Assembly (NCBI RefSeq): GCF_000429405.1
Contig: NZ_AUBU01000002.1
Span: 186,001-250,000 of the forward strand
Direction: 5' to 3'
Length of the DNA stretch: 64,000 nucleotides
From: Algoriphagus marincola DSM 16067
Lineage (GTDB): Bacteria; Bacteroidota; Bacteroidia; Cytophagales; Cyclobacteriaceae
The notes below the pieces were generated by a model. The model made no database searches. It was not told the DNA's origin and worked only from the letters and a program-made list of their open reading frames with translations. Shown here in pieces: positions 43,267-51,667 of the stretch (position 1 is the first letter of the stretch; each line of letters begins with the position of its first letter). A program made the translations under genes and the position numbers.

Positions 43267-43734
43267 ATGGCAGATAAGAAGAAGTTTGATAAGATTGTCA
43301 ATATCAAGAATAAGAAGGCAAGCTTTCAATTTGAGTTTATTGATACGTTCAAAGCTGGAATCATGCTGAAAGGCACGGAAATCAAATCCATCCGAGAGGG
43401 AAAGGTCTCTCTCACGGAGTCTTTCTGCGTTTTTTTGAATGGGGAACTTTTTGTGAGGCAAATGCATATCGCTCCTTACTCCATGGCTTCAAGCTATAAT
43501 CACGAGGCGGTAAGAGACCGGAAACTCCTTCTCAATAAGAAAGAACTTGAAAAACTCCATACGAAGTCCCAAGAAAAGGGGCTGACTATCATTCCTGTTC
43601 GTATATTTATCAATGATCGTGGGCTGGCAAAAATGGAAATTGCCCTCGGAAGAGGTAAAAAGACTCACGACAAGCGACAGGACTTGAAAGCTAAAGATGC
43701 CAAAAGAGAACTTCAACGAATGGCCCTTAATTGA
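43267..43734 (+). CDS. smpB: SsrA-binding protein SmpB
   Basis: The 155-residue partner of tmRNA in trans-translation has KIVNIKNKKASFQFEFIDTF, the core GIMLKGTEIKSIREGKVSL and the basic C-terminal tail (RGKKTHDKRQDLKAKDAKRE). These are all typical. Length is normal. It lies 1 base after tsaD, and its last 38 bases overlap the start of the NlpC/P60-like gene in another frame. The tmRNA gene itself is not in this window. Confidence 0.97.
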   Translation: MADKKKFDKIVNIKNKKASFQFEFIDTFKAGIMLKGTEIKSIREGKVSLTESFCVFLNGELFVRQMHIAPYSMASSYNHEAVRDRKLLLNKKELEKLHTKSQEKGLTIIPVRIFINDRGLAKMEIALGRGKKTHDKRQDLKAKDAKRELQRMALN

Positions 43735-44494
43735 TTCCTTCGGGATTTGTAGGCAAACCCTGCTGCCCGTATATCGACAGCCAAGTACCAATTCGGCGAT
43801 GATTTCCCAACTTTTATTTGGGGAATGCTATCAAGTACTTGCTTTGTCTACAGATCGTCAGTGGTATCGCATTTTTCATGAGGACAGTAGAATGGGAGGC
43901 TGGATCTCGACAAAGTCACTCAAGGAAATCCACAAAGACGAGTATCAAAATTTTCTAGACCAAGATTTTCAGATAGTTACAAGCCCCATAGCAGCCATAG
44001 AATATATGGGGACAAATCTATATTTGCTGCCTGGAAGCCGCTTGCACTTTTCGGAATTAGAGCTCTTCAATTGGCAGGAAACTATAGGCTTTACCGGAAC
44101 TAGCCGAGCCCATGCTAAGCGAGCAGATCGGGATGAATTACTGGAAATTGCACTTCGGTATATCAATGCTCCTTGGCAAGCGGGAGGCCGAAGTATTTTT
44201 GGTCTGGACGAGCTACAGGGATTCGCTTTGATCTACTCCATCGCCGGATATCAATGGTCCTCAGCTACTTTGCCCGGAAGAATTTTACCTTTTAATCATG
44301 CCATGCCGGGAGATTTATTTATTTTTCATGATGAAGATTCTCGTCAAGATCATTTTGCAATCTACCTGGGCATGGAGGAAGTACTTTGGATGGATAGTCG
44401 GATGAAAGTATCAGATCTTGAGGAATGGGAGGGTTTTCTTGCAAACAATCGAAATAAACAGGTCGTTTTGGAAGCTAGGTCAGTGTTTAATTGA
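43697..44494 (+). CDS. Degenerate NlpC/P60 (C40-like) protein with N-terminal SH3 domain
   Basis: The 265-residue protein has an SH3b-like N-terminal part (about 15-80, LLPVYRQPSTNSAMISQLLF then GECYQVLALSTDRQWYRIF) and a C-terminal NlpC/P60 fold (about 150-265). In active enzymes the motif is GxDCSGF; here residues 169-176 read GLDELQGF, so the catalytic Cys is replaced by Glu and no Cys is near. His219 in DHFAIYLG is kept. It is probably a catalytically inactive peptidoglycan-binding or regulatory protein. No signal peptide is obvious. The only in-frame ATG near the start is at 43697, inside smpB. Confidence 0.8.
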   Translation: MPKENFNEWPLIDSFGICRQTLLPVYRQPSTNSAMISQLLFGECYQVLALSTDRQWYRIFHEDSRMGGWISTKSLKEIHKDEYQNFLDQDFQIVTSPIAAIEYMGTNLYLLPGSRLHFSELELFNWQETIGFTGTSRAHAKRADRDELLEIALRYINAPWQAGGRSIFGLDELQGFALIYSIAGYQWSSATLPGRILPFNHAMPGDLFIFHDEDSRQDHFAIYLGMEEVLWMDSRMKVSDLEEWEGFLANNRNKQVVLEARSVFN

Positions 44495-44496
44495 AG

Positions 44497-45009
44497 ATGG
44501 AAAAGCGGGTATTGGTATTAAATTTAGATCACTCACCGGTGGCAGTAGTCTCAGCCCAAAAGGCTATAGTTCTTACTTTGCTTGAGAAGGCAACCATGCT
44601 ATCCACCTACGAACTTTTACAGATCCGAACCATTAGTAGAAGTTTTGAATATCCCGCTGTCATACGACTTAATCAATATAAAAGCATTCCTTATCGGGGG
44701 GTGATGCTCAATCGGGCTAACCTTTTTCGAAGAGATAATGGAGAATGTCAGTATTGTGGATCGGTGAAGCATTTGACAATTGATCATGTTGTACCTCGAT
44801 CTAAGGGTGGAAAAACGTCCTGGACCAATCTGGTTACCGCCTGCAATCGCTGCAACGTAAATAAAGGAAACAAGACACCGGAAGAAGCAGGTATGCCTTT
44901 AAAAATCCTTCCTTTTAAGCCAACACTATCTTATTTTTTGGCTGATTATGCCGAGAGACATGCCGAGGAATGGCTTCCTTTTTTAAATGTGAAAGTCGTT
45001 CCTGGCTGA
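44497..45009 (+). CDS. HNH endonuclease
   Basis: The 170-residue protein has a zinc-type HNH domain in its middle: ECQYCGSVKHLTIDHVVPRS followed by KGGKTSWTNLVTACNRCNV and NKGNKTPEEAG (CxxC zinc knuckles; conserved His in DHVVPRS and Asn in TNLV). The N-terminal RVLVLNLDHSPVAVVSAQKA is typical of the widespread housekeeping HNH proteins of this type in Bacteroidetes. A TTG at 44491 is possible, but the ATG at 44497 is 2 bases after the previous stop and is preferred. The substrate is unknown; there is no restriction-modification partner nearby. Confidence 0.9.
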   Translation: MEKRVLVLNLDHSPVAVVSAQKAIVLTLLEKATMLSTYELLQIRTISRSFEYPAVIRLNQYKSIPYRGVMLNRANLFRRDNGECQYCGSVKHLTIDHVVPRSKGGKTSWTNLVTACNRCNVNKGNKTPEEAGMPLKILPFKPTLSYFLADYAERHAEEWLPFLNVKVVPG

Positions 45010-45048
45010 TAGAATTTTTTTTGGCAATAAAATTGCCTAGGTATCAAT

Positions 45049-45498
45049 ATGAACCTATCCTTTCTTTCCCCTGTACTGCTTTCGCTCTTCTTGAGCATTT
45101 CTAGCATAGAAGCACAACAACTCATCGGTAAATGGCAATTGGTTTACTTCGATGGGATTGATCGAATTAGAAATTCCGCCCAATTCAGAGAAGCCGACTC
45201 AGCTACCCGGGCAAATATGGAATATCGAATCAAGAATAGGCTTGAGTCCACGATATATCAATTTACCCCAGGAGATTCCCTTCGCTATACCGACATGGTC
45301 AATCAGACCATCGTACAGCGTCGTGCTCAAATTGAGATCGGTGAAGGGGATGTATTGATCATCCGTGAGGGAGAAATGGAGCGAAAGGCAAAAATCGTAG
45401 ACTTTGATGAGAATAGATTGGTGCTGGAACCCATTACAAAGTCAGGCAATAGTGGTAAACTGGTTTTTGAGCGAGTAGTAGAAAAGCCTAAAAAATAA
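45049..45498 (+). CDS. Secreted lipocalin-like hypothetical protein
   Basis: The 149-residue protein has a signal peptide (MNLSFLSPVLLSLFLSISSI ending EAQQ). The mature part opens with LIGKWQLVYFDGIDRI and continues as a small beta-strand-rich domain (YQFTPGDSLRYTDMV, GEGDVLIIREGEMERKAKIV). This resembles lipocalin-like domains that begin with G-x-W. No ligand is predictable. It ends one base before rnhB, which is convergent. Confidence 0.75.
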   Translation: MNLSFLSPVLLSLFLSISSIEAQQLIGKWQLVYFDGIDRIRNSAQFREADSATRANMEYRIKNRLESTIYQFTPGDSLRYTDMVNQTIVQRRAQIEIGEGDVLIIREGEMERKAKIVDFDENRLVLEPITKSGNSGKLVFERVVEKPKK

Positions 45499-45499
45499 A

Positions 45500-46105
45500 T
45501 TACTTAAAATTGAGCTCCAACTGATCTGGTAAAAGCTTAAAGCTTGATCGGTGCCACGGCGTAGCTCCATGGTCTGAGATTCCCTTTCGATGTACTTTTG
45601 TGGGGTAGCCTGCATTGGTTTCCCATCCGTAGTAAGGGAAATCCCTTGCCAGCTTAGCCATCAAATCATCTCGATAGACTTTAGCTAGAATGGAAGCAGC
45701 TGCAATGCTGGCAAACTTTCCATCGCCCTTGATCACGCAGGTATGAGGTATTTGTAAATCAGACTTCCATCGATTCCCATCGATCAATAAGTGATGGGGT
45801 TGAGTTTTTAGTCCCAAAACAGCTCGCTTCATTGCTAAGAAAGAGGCATTCAAAATATTGATTTGGTCGATCTCGGTTACGCTTGCCTCTGCGATGGCCC
45901 AGCTAAGTGCAGTGGACTTGATTTCTTCTACCAATTCTTCCCGCTGCGATTTGAGTAATTTTTTGGAGTCATTTACCCAAGGGTTCGAAAAGTCCTCAGG
46001 TAAAATAACAGCAGCTGCCACGACGGGACCTGCGAGACAGCCCCTTCCTACTTCATCACAGCCTGCTTCGAGGCGATTAGCTTCTAAAAAGGGGAGTAGA
46101 GGCAT
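45500..46105 (-). CDS. rnhB: Ribonuclease HII
   Basis: The 201-residue enzyme cleaves RNA in RNA-DNA hybrids and single ribonucleotides in DNA. It has the N-terminal EAGCDEVGRGCLAGPVVAAA (first catalytic Asp-Glu), the WVNDSKKL segment, the central HHLLIDGNRWK and KGDGKFASIAAASILAKVYR with its Asp. Length is normal. Its start codon lies inside the preceding glycosidase gene (29-base overlap), so translation is probably coupled, an unusual pairing of functions. It is convergent with the lipocalin-like gene. Confidence 0.96.
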   Translation of the reverse strand: MPLLPFLEANRLEAGCDEVGRGCLAGPVVAAAVILPEDFSNPWVNDSKKLLKSQREELVEEIKSTALSWAIAEASVTEIDQINILNASFLAMKRAVLGLKTQPHHLLIDGNRWKSDLQIPHTCVIKGDGKFASIAAASILAKVYRDDLMAKLARDFPYYGWETNAGYPTKVHRKGISDHGATPWHRSSFKLLPDQLELNFK

Positions 46106-48749
46106 TTACTTCTAGTTTTTCTTCTTTATAATATTTATGGATCATCTCTGCCACTAGGCCTGTCCAGCCTGTCTGATGGGAAGCGCCAAGGCCTTTGCCA
46201 CTATCACCATGAAAATATTCATAGAATAAAATATGATCCTTGAAATGAGGGTCTTTCTGGAATTTTTCCTGATTCCCAAAGACAGGTCTGTTTCCATTGG
46301 CATCTCTCATGAAAATCTTCATACATCTCAGAGAAAGTTCCTTTGCAATCATATCCATGGAAAGGTAATTGCCCGATCCGGTTGGGTATTCGATCGAGAA
46401 GTCACCGCCATAGTAGAAGTTGAATTTCTTCAGCGACTCAATGATCAGGTAATTAATAGGGAACCATATCGGTCCTCGCCAATTTGAGTTGCCTCCAAAC
46501 ATCCGGGTGTCAGACTCTCCAGGAGTATATCTGATTGAATAGGCATCTCCGTTCATTTGAAGTGTGTAAGGTTTGGCCAAATGGAATTTGGATAGGGATC
46601 GAATCCCAAAATCACTCAAAAACTCCTCGGAATCCAACATCTTGTGAAGGACACTTCGCATTCGGTGTCCTCGCAGCAAAGAGAAAAGTCTGCGTTTGCC
46701 TTTTCCTGGATGAATCCAACTTGATACCAGCGCTGCTAATTTTGGCTTTTCTCGCATAAAGAAGTCCAGCCTTTTCTTGAATTCAGGCAGGCTTTCGAAG
46801 AGCTCTTCTCGTATAGGCTCCACCGCAAAAAGTGGAATCAAACCCACAATAGAGCGAACCTTTAGCTTTTCTGGCTCTTTTCCTTTGAAGTGGAAAACGT
46901 CATAGAAAAACTGGTCCTCATCATCCCAAAGCGATATGTGTTCCTTTGAGATATTGTTCATTGCTCCGGCGATGTAGAGAAAGTGCTCCAGAAATTTAGT
47001 CGCAGTGTACTGATACACAGTGTTGAACTCGCAAAGATCCAAAGACATTCGAAGCATGTTCAACGAAAACATAGCCATCCAAGAAGTACCATCGGCTTGT
47101 TCCAGTTTGCCCTGATAATACTCCGCTGCAGATCTATCGAAAATGGAAATATTATCCAGTCCTAAGAATCCTCCCTCGAATATATTTTTGCCGTCATTAT
47201 CTTTTCGATTGACCCACCAGGTGAAATTGAGCATGAGTTTGTGCATCGCACGCTCTAGAAATTCCTGGTCACCTTTTCCTCCATTGGCTTTTTTATCTAT
47301 TTGATAAACGCGCTGCACCGCGTAAGCATGAACCGGTGGATTGACATCCGAGAAGTTCCACTCGTAGGCAGGGATTTGACCATTGGGATGCATATACCAC
47401 TCATTGAGTAGCAGTAGCAGCTGATCTTTGGCAAATTCCGGGTCAATTCGAGCTATTGGAATACAATGAAATGCTAAGTCCCATGCCGCATACCATGGAT
47501 ATTCCCATTTGTCCGGCATGGAAATGATATCGTAGTTTTGAAGGTGTCGCCATTGGTGATTTCGGCCTTTTTTACGAGCAACTGGAGGGACATATCTTCC
47601 GGGATCTCCTTCCAGCCATCTTTCTACGTCGTAATAATAAAACTGCTTAGACCACATCATGCCCGCATAGGCTTGCCGCTGTATTTGTCTTAGGTCAGGA
47701 TCCGTGACCCGATCTTGCAATTGACCATAGAACTCATCGGCCTCCCGCTTTCTTTCTTCTAAGCAGGTTTCACAAATTTCTAGTGGCTGATCTTCCAACT
47801 GATGCTGAAGTCGCATTTTGATCTCTACTTTTTCTCCAGCTGGAATGTCAAGGTGGTAAATGGCCGCTGCTTTGGTGCCGGTAAACTTTGGATTGACTTT
47901 GGAGTCATCCTTTTTGATCAGATAATCATTGATACCGTCTTTATGAAACTCCCGCTCGTTGGGGATATTGTAGAGCCTTTCCCGATTGGTTTCATTATCA
48001 CAAAACCGAATATCTGGGTTGCCACTGAAGGTGATGGAATAGTTTCCTGATTTGGGATTGAACGCTTTGATTCTATTTGAGCGGACCAGACTCAACTTTG
48101 GCATGAAGGGTTCGTGACCTGTAAACCAAGTTTTTCGAAACCAAAGCGTGGGCATCACCCAAATGGGAGCTGATTCGGGACCTCTGTTATGGATGGTTAC
48201 TTTCGCGACAATGTCTTCTGCGTCATTTTTGGCATATTCTATAAAAATGTCAAAGTACCGATCCTCGTCAAAGACTCCTGTGTCGATCAGTTCAAATTCA
48301 GGGTCGGTCTTTTGCCTTTTCTTATTTTCCAGAAGTAGTTTTTGGTAAGGGAATTCGGCTTGAGGATACTTATAAAGCATCTTCATGTAGGAGTGAGTCG
48401 GCGTGGAGTCAAGATAGTAATAGATTTCTTTGACATCCTCCCCATGATTTCCCTGATTTCCTGTCAATCCAAAAAGTCGCTCTTTGATAAATGGGTCTTT
48501 TCCATTCCAAAATGCCCAGGCAAGACAAAGTTTTTGTTTGTGGTCGGAAATTCCACCGATGCCTTCCTCTCCCCAGCGATATGCCTTGCTACGTGCCTCA
48601 TCGTGTGTCACATTTTCCCAGGCGGCACCATCAGGGCTATAGTCTTCACGGACGGTTCCCCACTGTCTCTCAGTGAGATAGGGGCCCCATTTTTTCCAAT
48701 GCTTTTTGTATTCTCTATCTTCGTGTAATCGTATATGTTCGGCTAACAT
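46077..48749 (-). CDS. GH63-type glycosidase (glucosidase-like)
   Basis: The 890-residue cytoplasmic-looking enzyme (no signal) has N-terminal MLAEHIRLHEDREYKKHWKK, a WGTVREDYSPDGAAWENVTH segment, and a C-terminal (alpha/alpha)6-barrel region. The latter contains WDLAFHCIPIARIDPEFA, WYMHPNGQIPAYEWNFSDVN and FGGNSNWRGPIWFPINYLII. This pattern matches the bacterial GH63-like group that includes mannosylglycerate hydrolase and uncharacterised glucosidases. The sequence does not settle substrate or linkage. It may serve trehalose, glucosylglycerate or mannosylglycerate recycling, an inference from related families. It is followed with overlap by rnhB. Confidence 0.87.
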   Translation of the reverse strand: MLAEHIRLHEDREYKKHWKKWGPYLTERQWGTVREDYSPDGAAWENVTHDEARSKAYRWGEEGIGGISDHKQKLCLAWAFWNGKDPFIKERLFGLTGNQGNHGEDVKEIYYYLDSTPTHSYMKMLYKYPQAEFPYQKLLLENKKRQKTDPEFELIDTGVFDEDRYFDIFIEYAKNDAEDIVAKVTIHNRGPESAPIWVMPTLWFRKTWFTGHEPFMPKLSLVRSNRIKAFNPKSGNYSITFSGNPDIRFCDNETNRERLYNIPNEREFHKDGINDYLIKKDDSKVNPKFTGTKAAAIYHLDIPAGEKVEIKMRLQHQLEDQPLEICETCLEERKREADEFYGQLQDRVTDPDLRQIQRQAYAGMMWSKQFYYYDVERWLEGDPGRYVPPVARKKGRNHQWRHLQNYDIISMPDKWEYPWYAAWDLAFHCIPIARIDPEFAKDQLLLLLNEWYMHPNGQIPAYEWNFSDVNPPVHAYAVQRVYQIDKKANGGKGDQEFLERAMHKLMLNFTWWVNRKDNDGKNIFEGGFLGLDNISIFDRSAAEYYQGKLEQADGTSWMAMFSLNMLRMSLDLCEFNTVYQYTATKFLEHFLYIAGAMNNISKEHISLWDDEDQFFYDVFHFKGKEPEKLKVRSIVGLIPLFAVEPIREELFESLPEFKKRLDFFMREKPKLAALVSSWIHPGKGKRRLFSLLRGHRMRSVLHKMLDSEEFLSDFGIRSLSKFHLAKPYTLQMNGDAYSIRYTPGESDTRMFGGNSNWRGPIWFPINYLIIESLKKFNFYYGGDFSIEYPTGSGNYLSMDMIAKELSLRCMKIFMRDANGNRPVFGNQEKFQKDPHFKDHILFYEYFHGDSGKGLGASHQTGWTGLVAEMIHKYYKEEKLEVNASTPLFRS

Positions 48750-48963
48750 GGTCTTCTTCTTGAGCAGGTGGTGAAATTATCAATTTCTGGGTATTTAAGC
48801 CGAAAATTCGCAATTCTGTTCAGCTCAGCTGATTATTTTTTCTTGGAGAGAAAGTATTTAGAGGTTGTTTTTCAGCTGTTTATGAAACGAACTCCTTTAA
48901 AATGCCTATTTCTCAGATTTTAGGATTCACTTATGTTTTTCTAAAAATATCATAAAACTATTC

Positions 48964-48979
48964 TTCTACACTTGTAGAA
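48964..48979. promoter_or_regulatory. BlaI-type operator box 1 (overlaps -33 element)
   Basis: The palindrome TTCTACA-CT-TGTAGAA has 7-bp arms and contains TACA-N2-TGTA, the core form of BlaI/MecI operators. Its TTG (48972-48974) is exactly 19 bases before the TACATTTG -7 box at 48994, so repressor bound here would cover the -33 element. Confidence 0.85.
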
Positions 48980-48990
48980 TGATTAAACTC

Positions 48991-49006
48991 TTCTACATTT
49001 GTAGAA
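48991..49006. promoter_or_regulatory. BlaI-type operator box 2 (contains the -7 element)
   Basis: The palindrome TTCTACA-TT-TGTAGAA lies 27 bases downstream of box 1. Positions 48994-49001 read TACATTTG, a perfect Bacteroidetes -7 box. The expected transcript start is about 49008, giving a leader of about 16 nt. A repressor dimer on this box would block polymerase entry directly. Confidence 0.85.
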
Positions 49007-49023
49007 TATTAATCTAAATATCT

Positions 49024-49389
49024 ATGCTATCCAAAGCCGAAGAAGAATTAATGAATCACCTTTGGGAAAAGGAAAAAGCTTTTCTGAAAGATCTGATTGA
49101 AATGTACCCTGATCCCAAGCCTGCAGCGACTACTATTTCCACCTTGCTCAAACGAATGCAGGAGAAAAAATTCGTGGACTATCAGACAGAGGGAAAGGCT
49201 AGGCTTTATTTTCCACTTGTATCAAAAGAGTCCTATTTTGGCAAACACCTTCAAGGTTTGATCAAGAACTTTTTCAATGATTCTCCTGCTCAGTTTGCTT
49301 CATTTTTTGCGAAGCAAAGCTCTTTTACCGAGGCTCAATTAAAAGAGCTAAAGTCTATGATAGATGACCAACTAAACCAAAAAAAGTAA
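49024..49389 (+). CDS. BlaI/MecI/CopY-family transcriptional repressor
   Basis: The 121-residue winged-helix repressor begins MLSKAEEELMNHLWEKEKAF. The recognition segment is AATTISTLLKRMQEKKFVDY and the wing EGKARLYFPLVSKESYFG, with a dimerisation tail. The family represses beta-lactamase-type or membrane-protease operons and is inactivated through a BlaR1-type partner. That partner follows with a 1-base overlap. The two TACA-N2-TGTA palindromes directly upstream sit on its own promoter, strongly suggesting autorepression of this two-gene operon. No beta-lactamase gene is nearby, so the target may be the pair itself and unlinked genes. Confidence 0.95.
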   Translation: MLSKAEEELMNHLWEKEKAFLKDLIEMYPDPKPAATTISTLLKRMQEKKFVDYQTEGKARLYFPLVSKESYFGKHLQGLIKNFFNDSPAQFASFFAKQSSFTEAQLKELKSMIDDQLNQKK

Positions 49390-51653
49390 TGGAATACTTG
49401 CTCAAATCCATCCTTTGCTTACTGCTTTTGCTGCTATTTTATCGTCTGTTTTTGCAGCAGGAAGTCTTGTATCGATTTAATCGGTTCTACCTCCTTTTCG
49501 CAGTGCTGATTTCTTTTCTATTGCCACTGAATCAAATCGAAATCCCAGATTCTACTCCTAGCGAATGGGTTGTACTCGAGGAGCTAGATGGTATGTCAGT
49601 AAACAGTCAAGGAGATTTTCAGCAGAATTTTGAAAAATCCGAATCACCTAATTCTCCCCTGCAATTTTCTTGGAAATATCTTGGAATTGGGCTTTACGGG
49701 CTGGTTTCCTTGATTTTTGCTTATCGATTTTTTTGGAATTTTAGAGTTTTGAAGACTAAAGCGAATTCTAATATCCGTATTATTTATCGAGATCAGGTTT
49801 TGGTTTTGTTGGAGGAGGATACCCTTCCCTATTCCTTTTTGAATTTTATTTTCGTCCACAAAAAAAGCTTTGAAGCGGAAGGATTGAGTGATGCGATCTT
49901 CGAGCATGAACGCTGTCATGTGCGGGAAAAACACAGCCTTGATTTGATTTTTATTGAATTTTTAATGATACCCTTTTGGTTTCACCCGGGTCTTTATTGG
50001 GCTAAGCAGTCCATTCAGCTCAATCATGAGTTTATTGCGGATCAAGCAGCCATCCAAAAAGTAGATCAAATTTCCTATCAGCGACAGCTCCTATCCTTGG
50101 CGATTTCAAGTACGCAACATTCCTTGACTAGCCGTCTCAATTTTTCTTTAACCAAAAAACGAATGCAGATGATGAGTAAAGAACAGAAGCCTATCCGAAC
50201 AGCCCTGAAATTATTGTTTTTGATCCCGATGATGGGCTTGATTTATTATGGATTTAGTGAACATGTAAAGAAGCCAATCGATGTGCCGAGGCATGAGGTA
50301 CATATATTTCCCACGGAAGTTGAAAGCTCAGAAAATTTATATGACTTAACCTTCTACCTGGCTACCGAAGGCCGCTTCATCCTAAATGATCCACAAAGCA
50401 ATGAGGTGCAACCCATAGCCAAATTATCCACTGTTTTAGATCAGCTTCCTGATAAAGAACTTTTGATCCAGATGATCATTCATGAGGGAAACTCTATGGG
50501 TGAAATTGATGCAGTCAAAAAGATATTTAGGGAGCATGACATCCGAAGATTGGTGTGGATTGACGGCGAAGGTGTTAGCCAATTGGAAGAAAACCTGAGT
50601 CAAAGTTACCAGCTAGTTTATCAAAAGCCGCTTCAGCAGATGACTAAAGCTGAATATTACAGTCAGACCAAATTCATTCTGAAATACCCGGATGGGGAAT
50701 TGGAAGAAGTGAGCTATGAAGAGCTTCCTCAACCATTAAAGGATGGACTACCGGATGTACCTAGAAAAATGGACCCTAAAGGGCCATCAACTGAGCAAAT
50801 TGAAAGTTGGAAGGATGGTAAGAAGTTTGCGCTTTGGCTTGATGGAGAAGTTATTCCCAATTCAAAATTGGATGAAATTTCACAGGAAGAAATCGTCCAT
50901 TTCTTTTCCAGTTTTGTTCATTTAAATGCCCGTTCGGAACGCTTTCCGCAGAATTATCAAGTCAATTTGTACACGAAAGAAGGCTTTGAAAATAATTTTG
51001 GGGAGTTTTCGGACCCTAGAACCAAGCCTCTTCGTGGGACAGTAACGATCCCGGTGGATGAACCTAAAAATCAAAGTTTCTCGACGAATACGAACCCTGT
51101 TTCTCTTTATCAAAAAGAGCTCAAAGCTTACCATGAAAAACTCAACACAGGAGTTCATTTTATTGAGAAAGACAAAAGGGATCAAGAGGAATTGATGGAG
51201 GAGTTTTTGGATCTTGGTGGTAAGTATTTCCGATTAAGAGTGGAGGATAAAAGGCTGACAGAAAGACCGACTCATCCATTCTCTCCCTACATTCGATTGA
51301 AGAAGGAGGATGGATATTACTTCAAGCTTCGGGAAGATTTGACCGAGGAAGAACTAAAGCAGTTGCCACCACCTCCGCCTCCGGCAAATGGTTTGAAAAG
51401 TACAGCATCAACTCAAATTACCTCAGGCCTTTTGGAAACTTACCAAAAAATGCTCTTGGCCTATGATTTAAAAAAATACGAAATGGGGCTTCAGTTTTCT
51501 GGTAACTCTGCCAAAAGAGAAGCTATTTTCGAAGAGTTTATCCGAGTTCAGAATGTATTTCTGGCATTGGGTGATGCTGAAAAGAAGCTCGTGAATCCTC
51601 CGACTTCGCCTTCCATGCCTAGCCGTACGAAGTCGGGTTCTGACATTTGTTGA
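49389..51653 (+). CDS. BlaR1/MecR1-type M56 membrane metalloprotease
   Basis: The 754-residue protein has membrane helices at about 1-40 and 95-115 and the M56 zinc motif FEHERCHVREKHSLD (His173-Glu-x-x-His177). Another hydrophobic helix lies near 275-292 (ALKLLFLIPMMGLIYYGF), followed by a periplasmic tail of about 460 residues. That tail lacks the penicillin-binding SxxK/SxN sensor of true BlaR1; it contains charged, Glu/Lys-rich segments and a PPPPPP stretch near residue 660. The signal sensed is therefore unknown. It is expected to cleave or trigger loss of the BlaI-like repressor, from family behaviour. Confidence 0.88.
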   Translation: MEYLLKSILCLLLLLLFYRLFLQQEVLYRFNRFYLLFAVLISFLLPLNQIEIPDSTPSEWVVLEELDGMSVNSQGDFQQNFEKSESPNSPLQFSWKYLGIGLYGLVSLIFAYRFFWNFRVLKTKANSNIRIIYRDQVLVLLEEDTLPYSFLNFIFVHKKSFEAEGLSDAIFEHERCHVREKHSLDLIFIEFLMIPFWFHPGLYWAKQSIQLNHEFIADQAAIQKVDQISYQRQLLSLAISSTQHSLTSRLNFSLTKKRMQMMSKEQKPIRTALKLLFLIPMMGLIYYGFSEHVKKPIDVPRHEVHIFPTEVESSENLYDLTFYLATEGRFILNDPQSNEVQPIAKLSTVLDQLPDKELLIQMIIHEGNSMGEIDAVKKIFREHDIRRLVWIDGEGVSQLEENLSQSYQLVYQKPLQQMTKAEYYSQTKFILKYPDGELEEVSYEELPQPLKDGLPDVPRKMDPKGPSTEQIESWKDGKKFALWLDGEVIPNSKLDEISQEEIVHFFSSFVHLNARSERFPQNYQVNLYTKEGFENNFGEFSDPRTKPLRGTVTIPVDEPKNQSFSTNTNPVSLYQKELKAYHEKLNTGVHFIEKDKRDQEELMEEFLDLGGKYFRLRVEDKRLTERPTHPFSPYIRLKKEDGYYFKLREDLTEEELKQLPPPPPPANGLKSTASTQITSGLLETYQKMLLAYDLKKYEMGLQFSGNSAKREAIFEEFIRVQNVFLALGDAEKKLVNPPTSPSMPSRTKSGSDIC

Positions 51654-51667
51654 CGGGATGATTTAAA

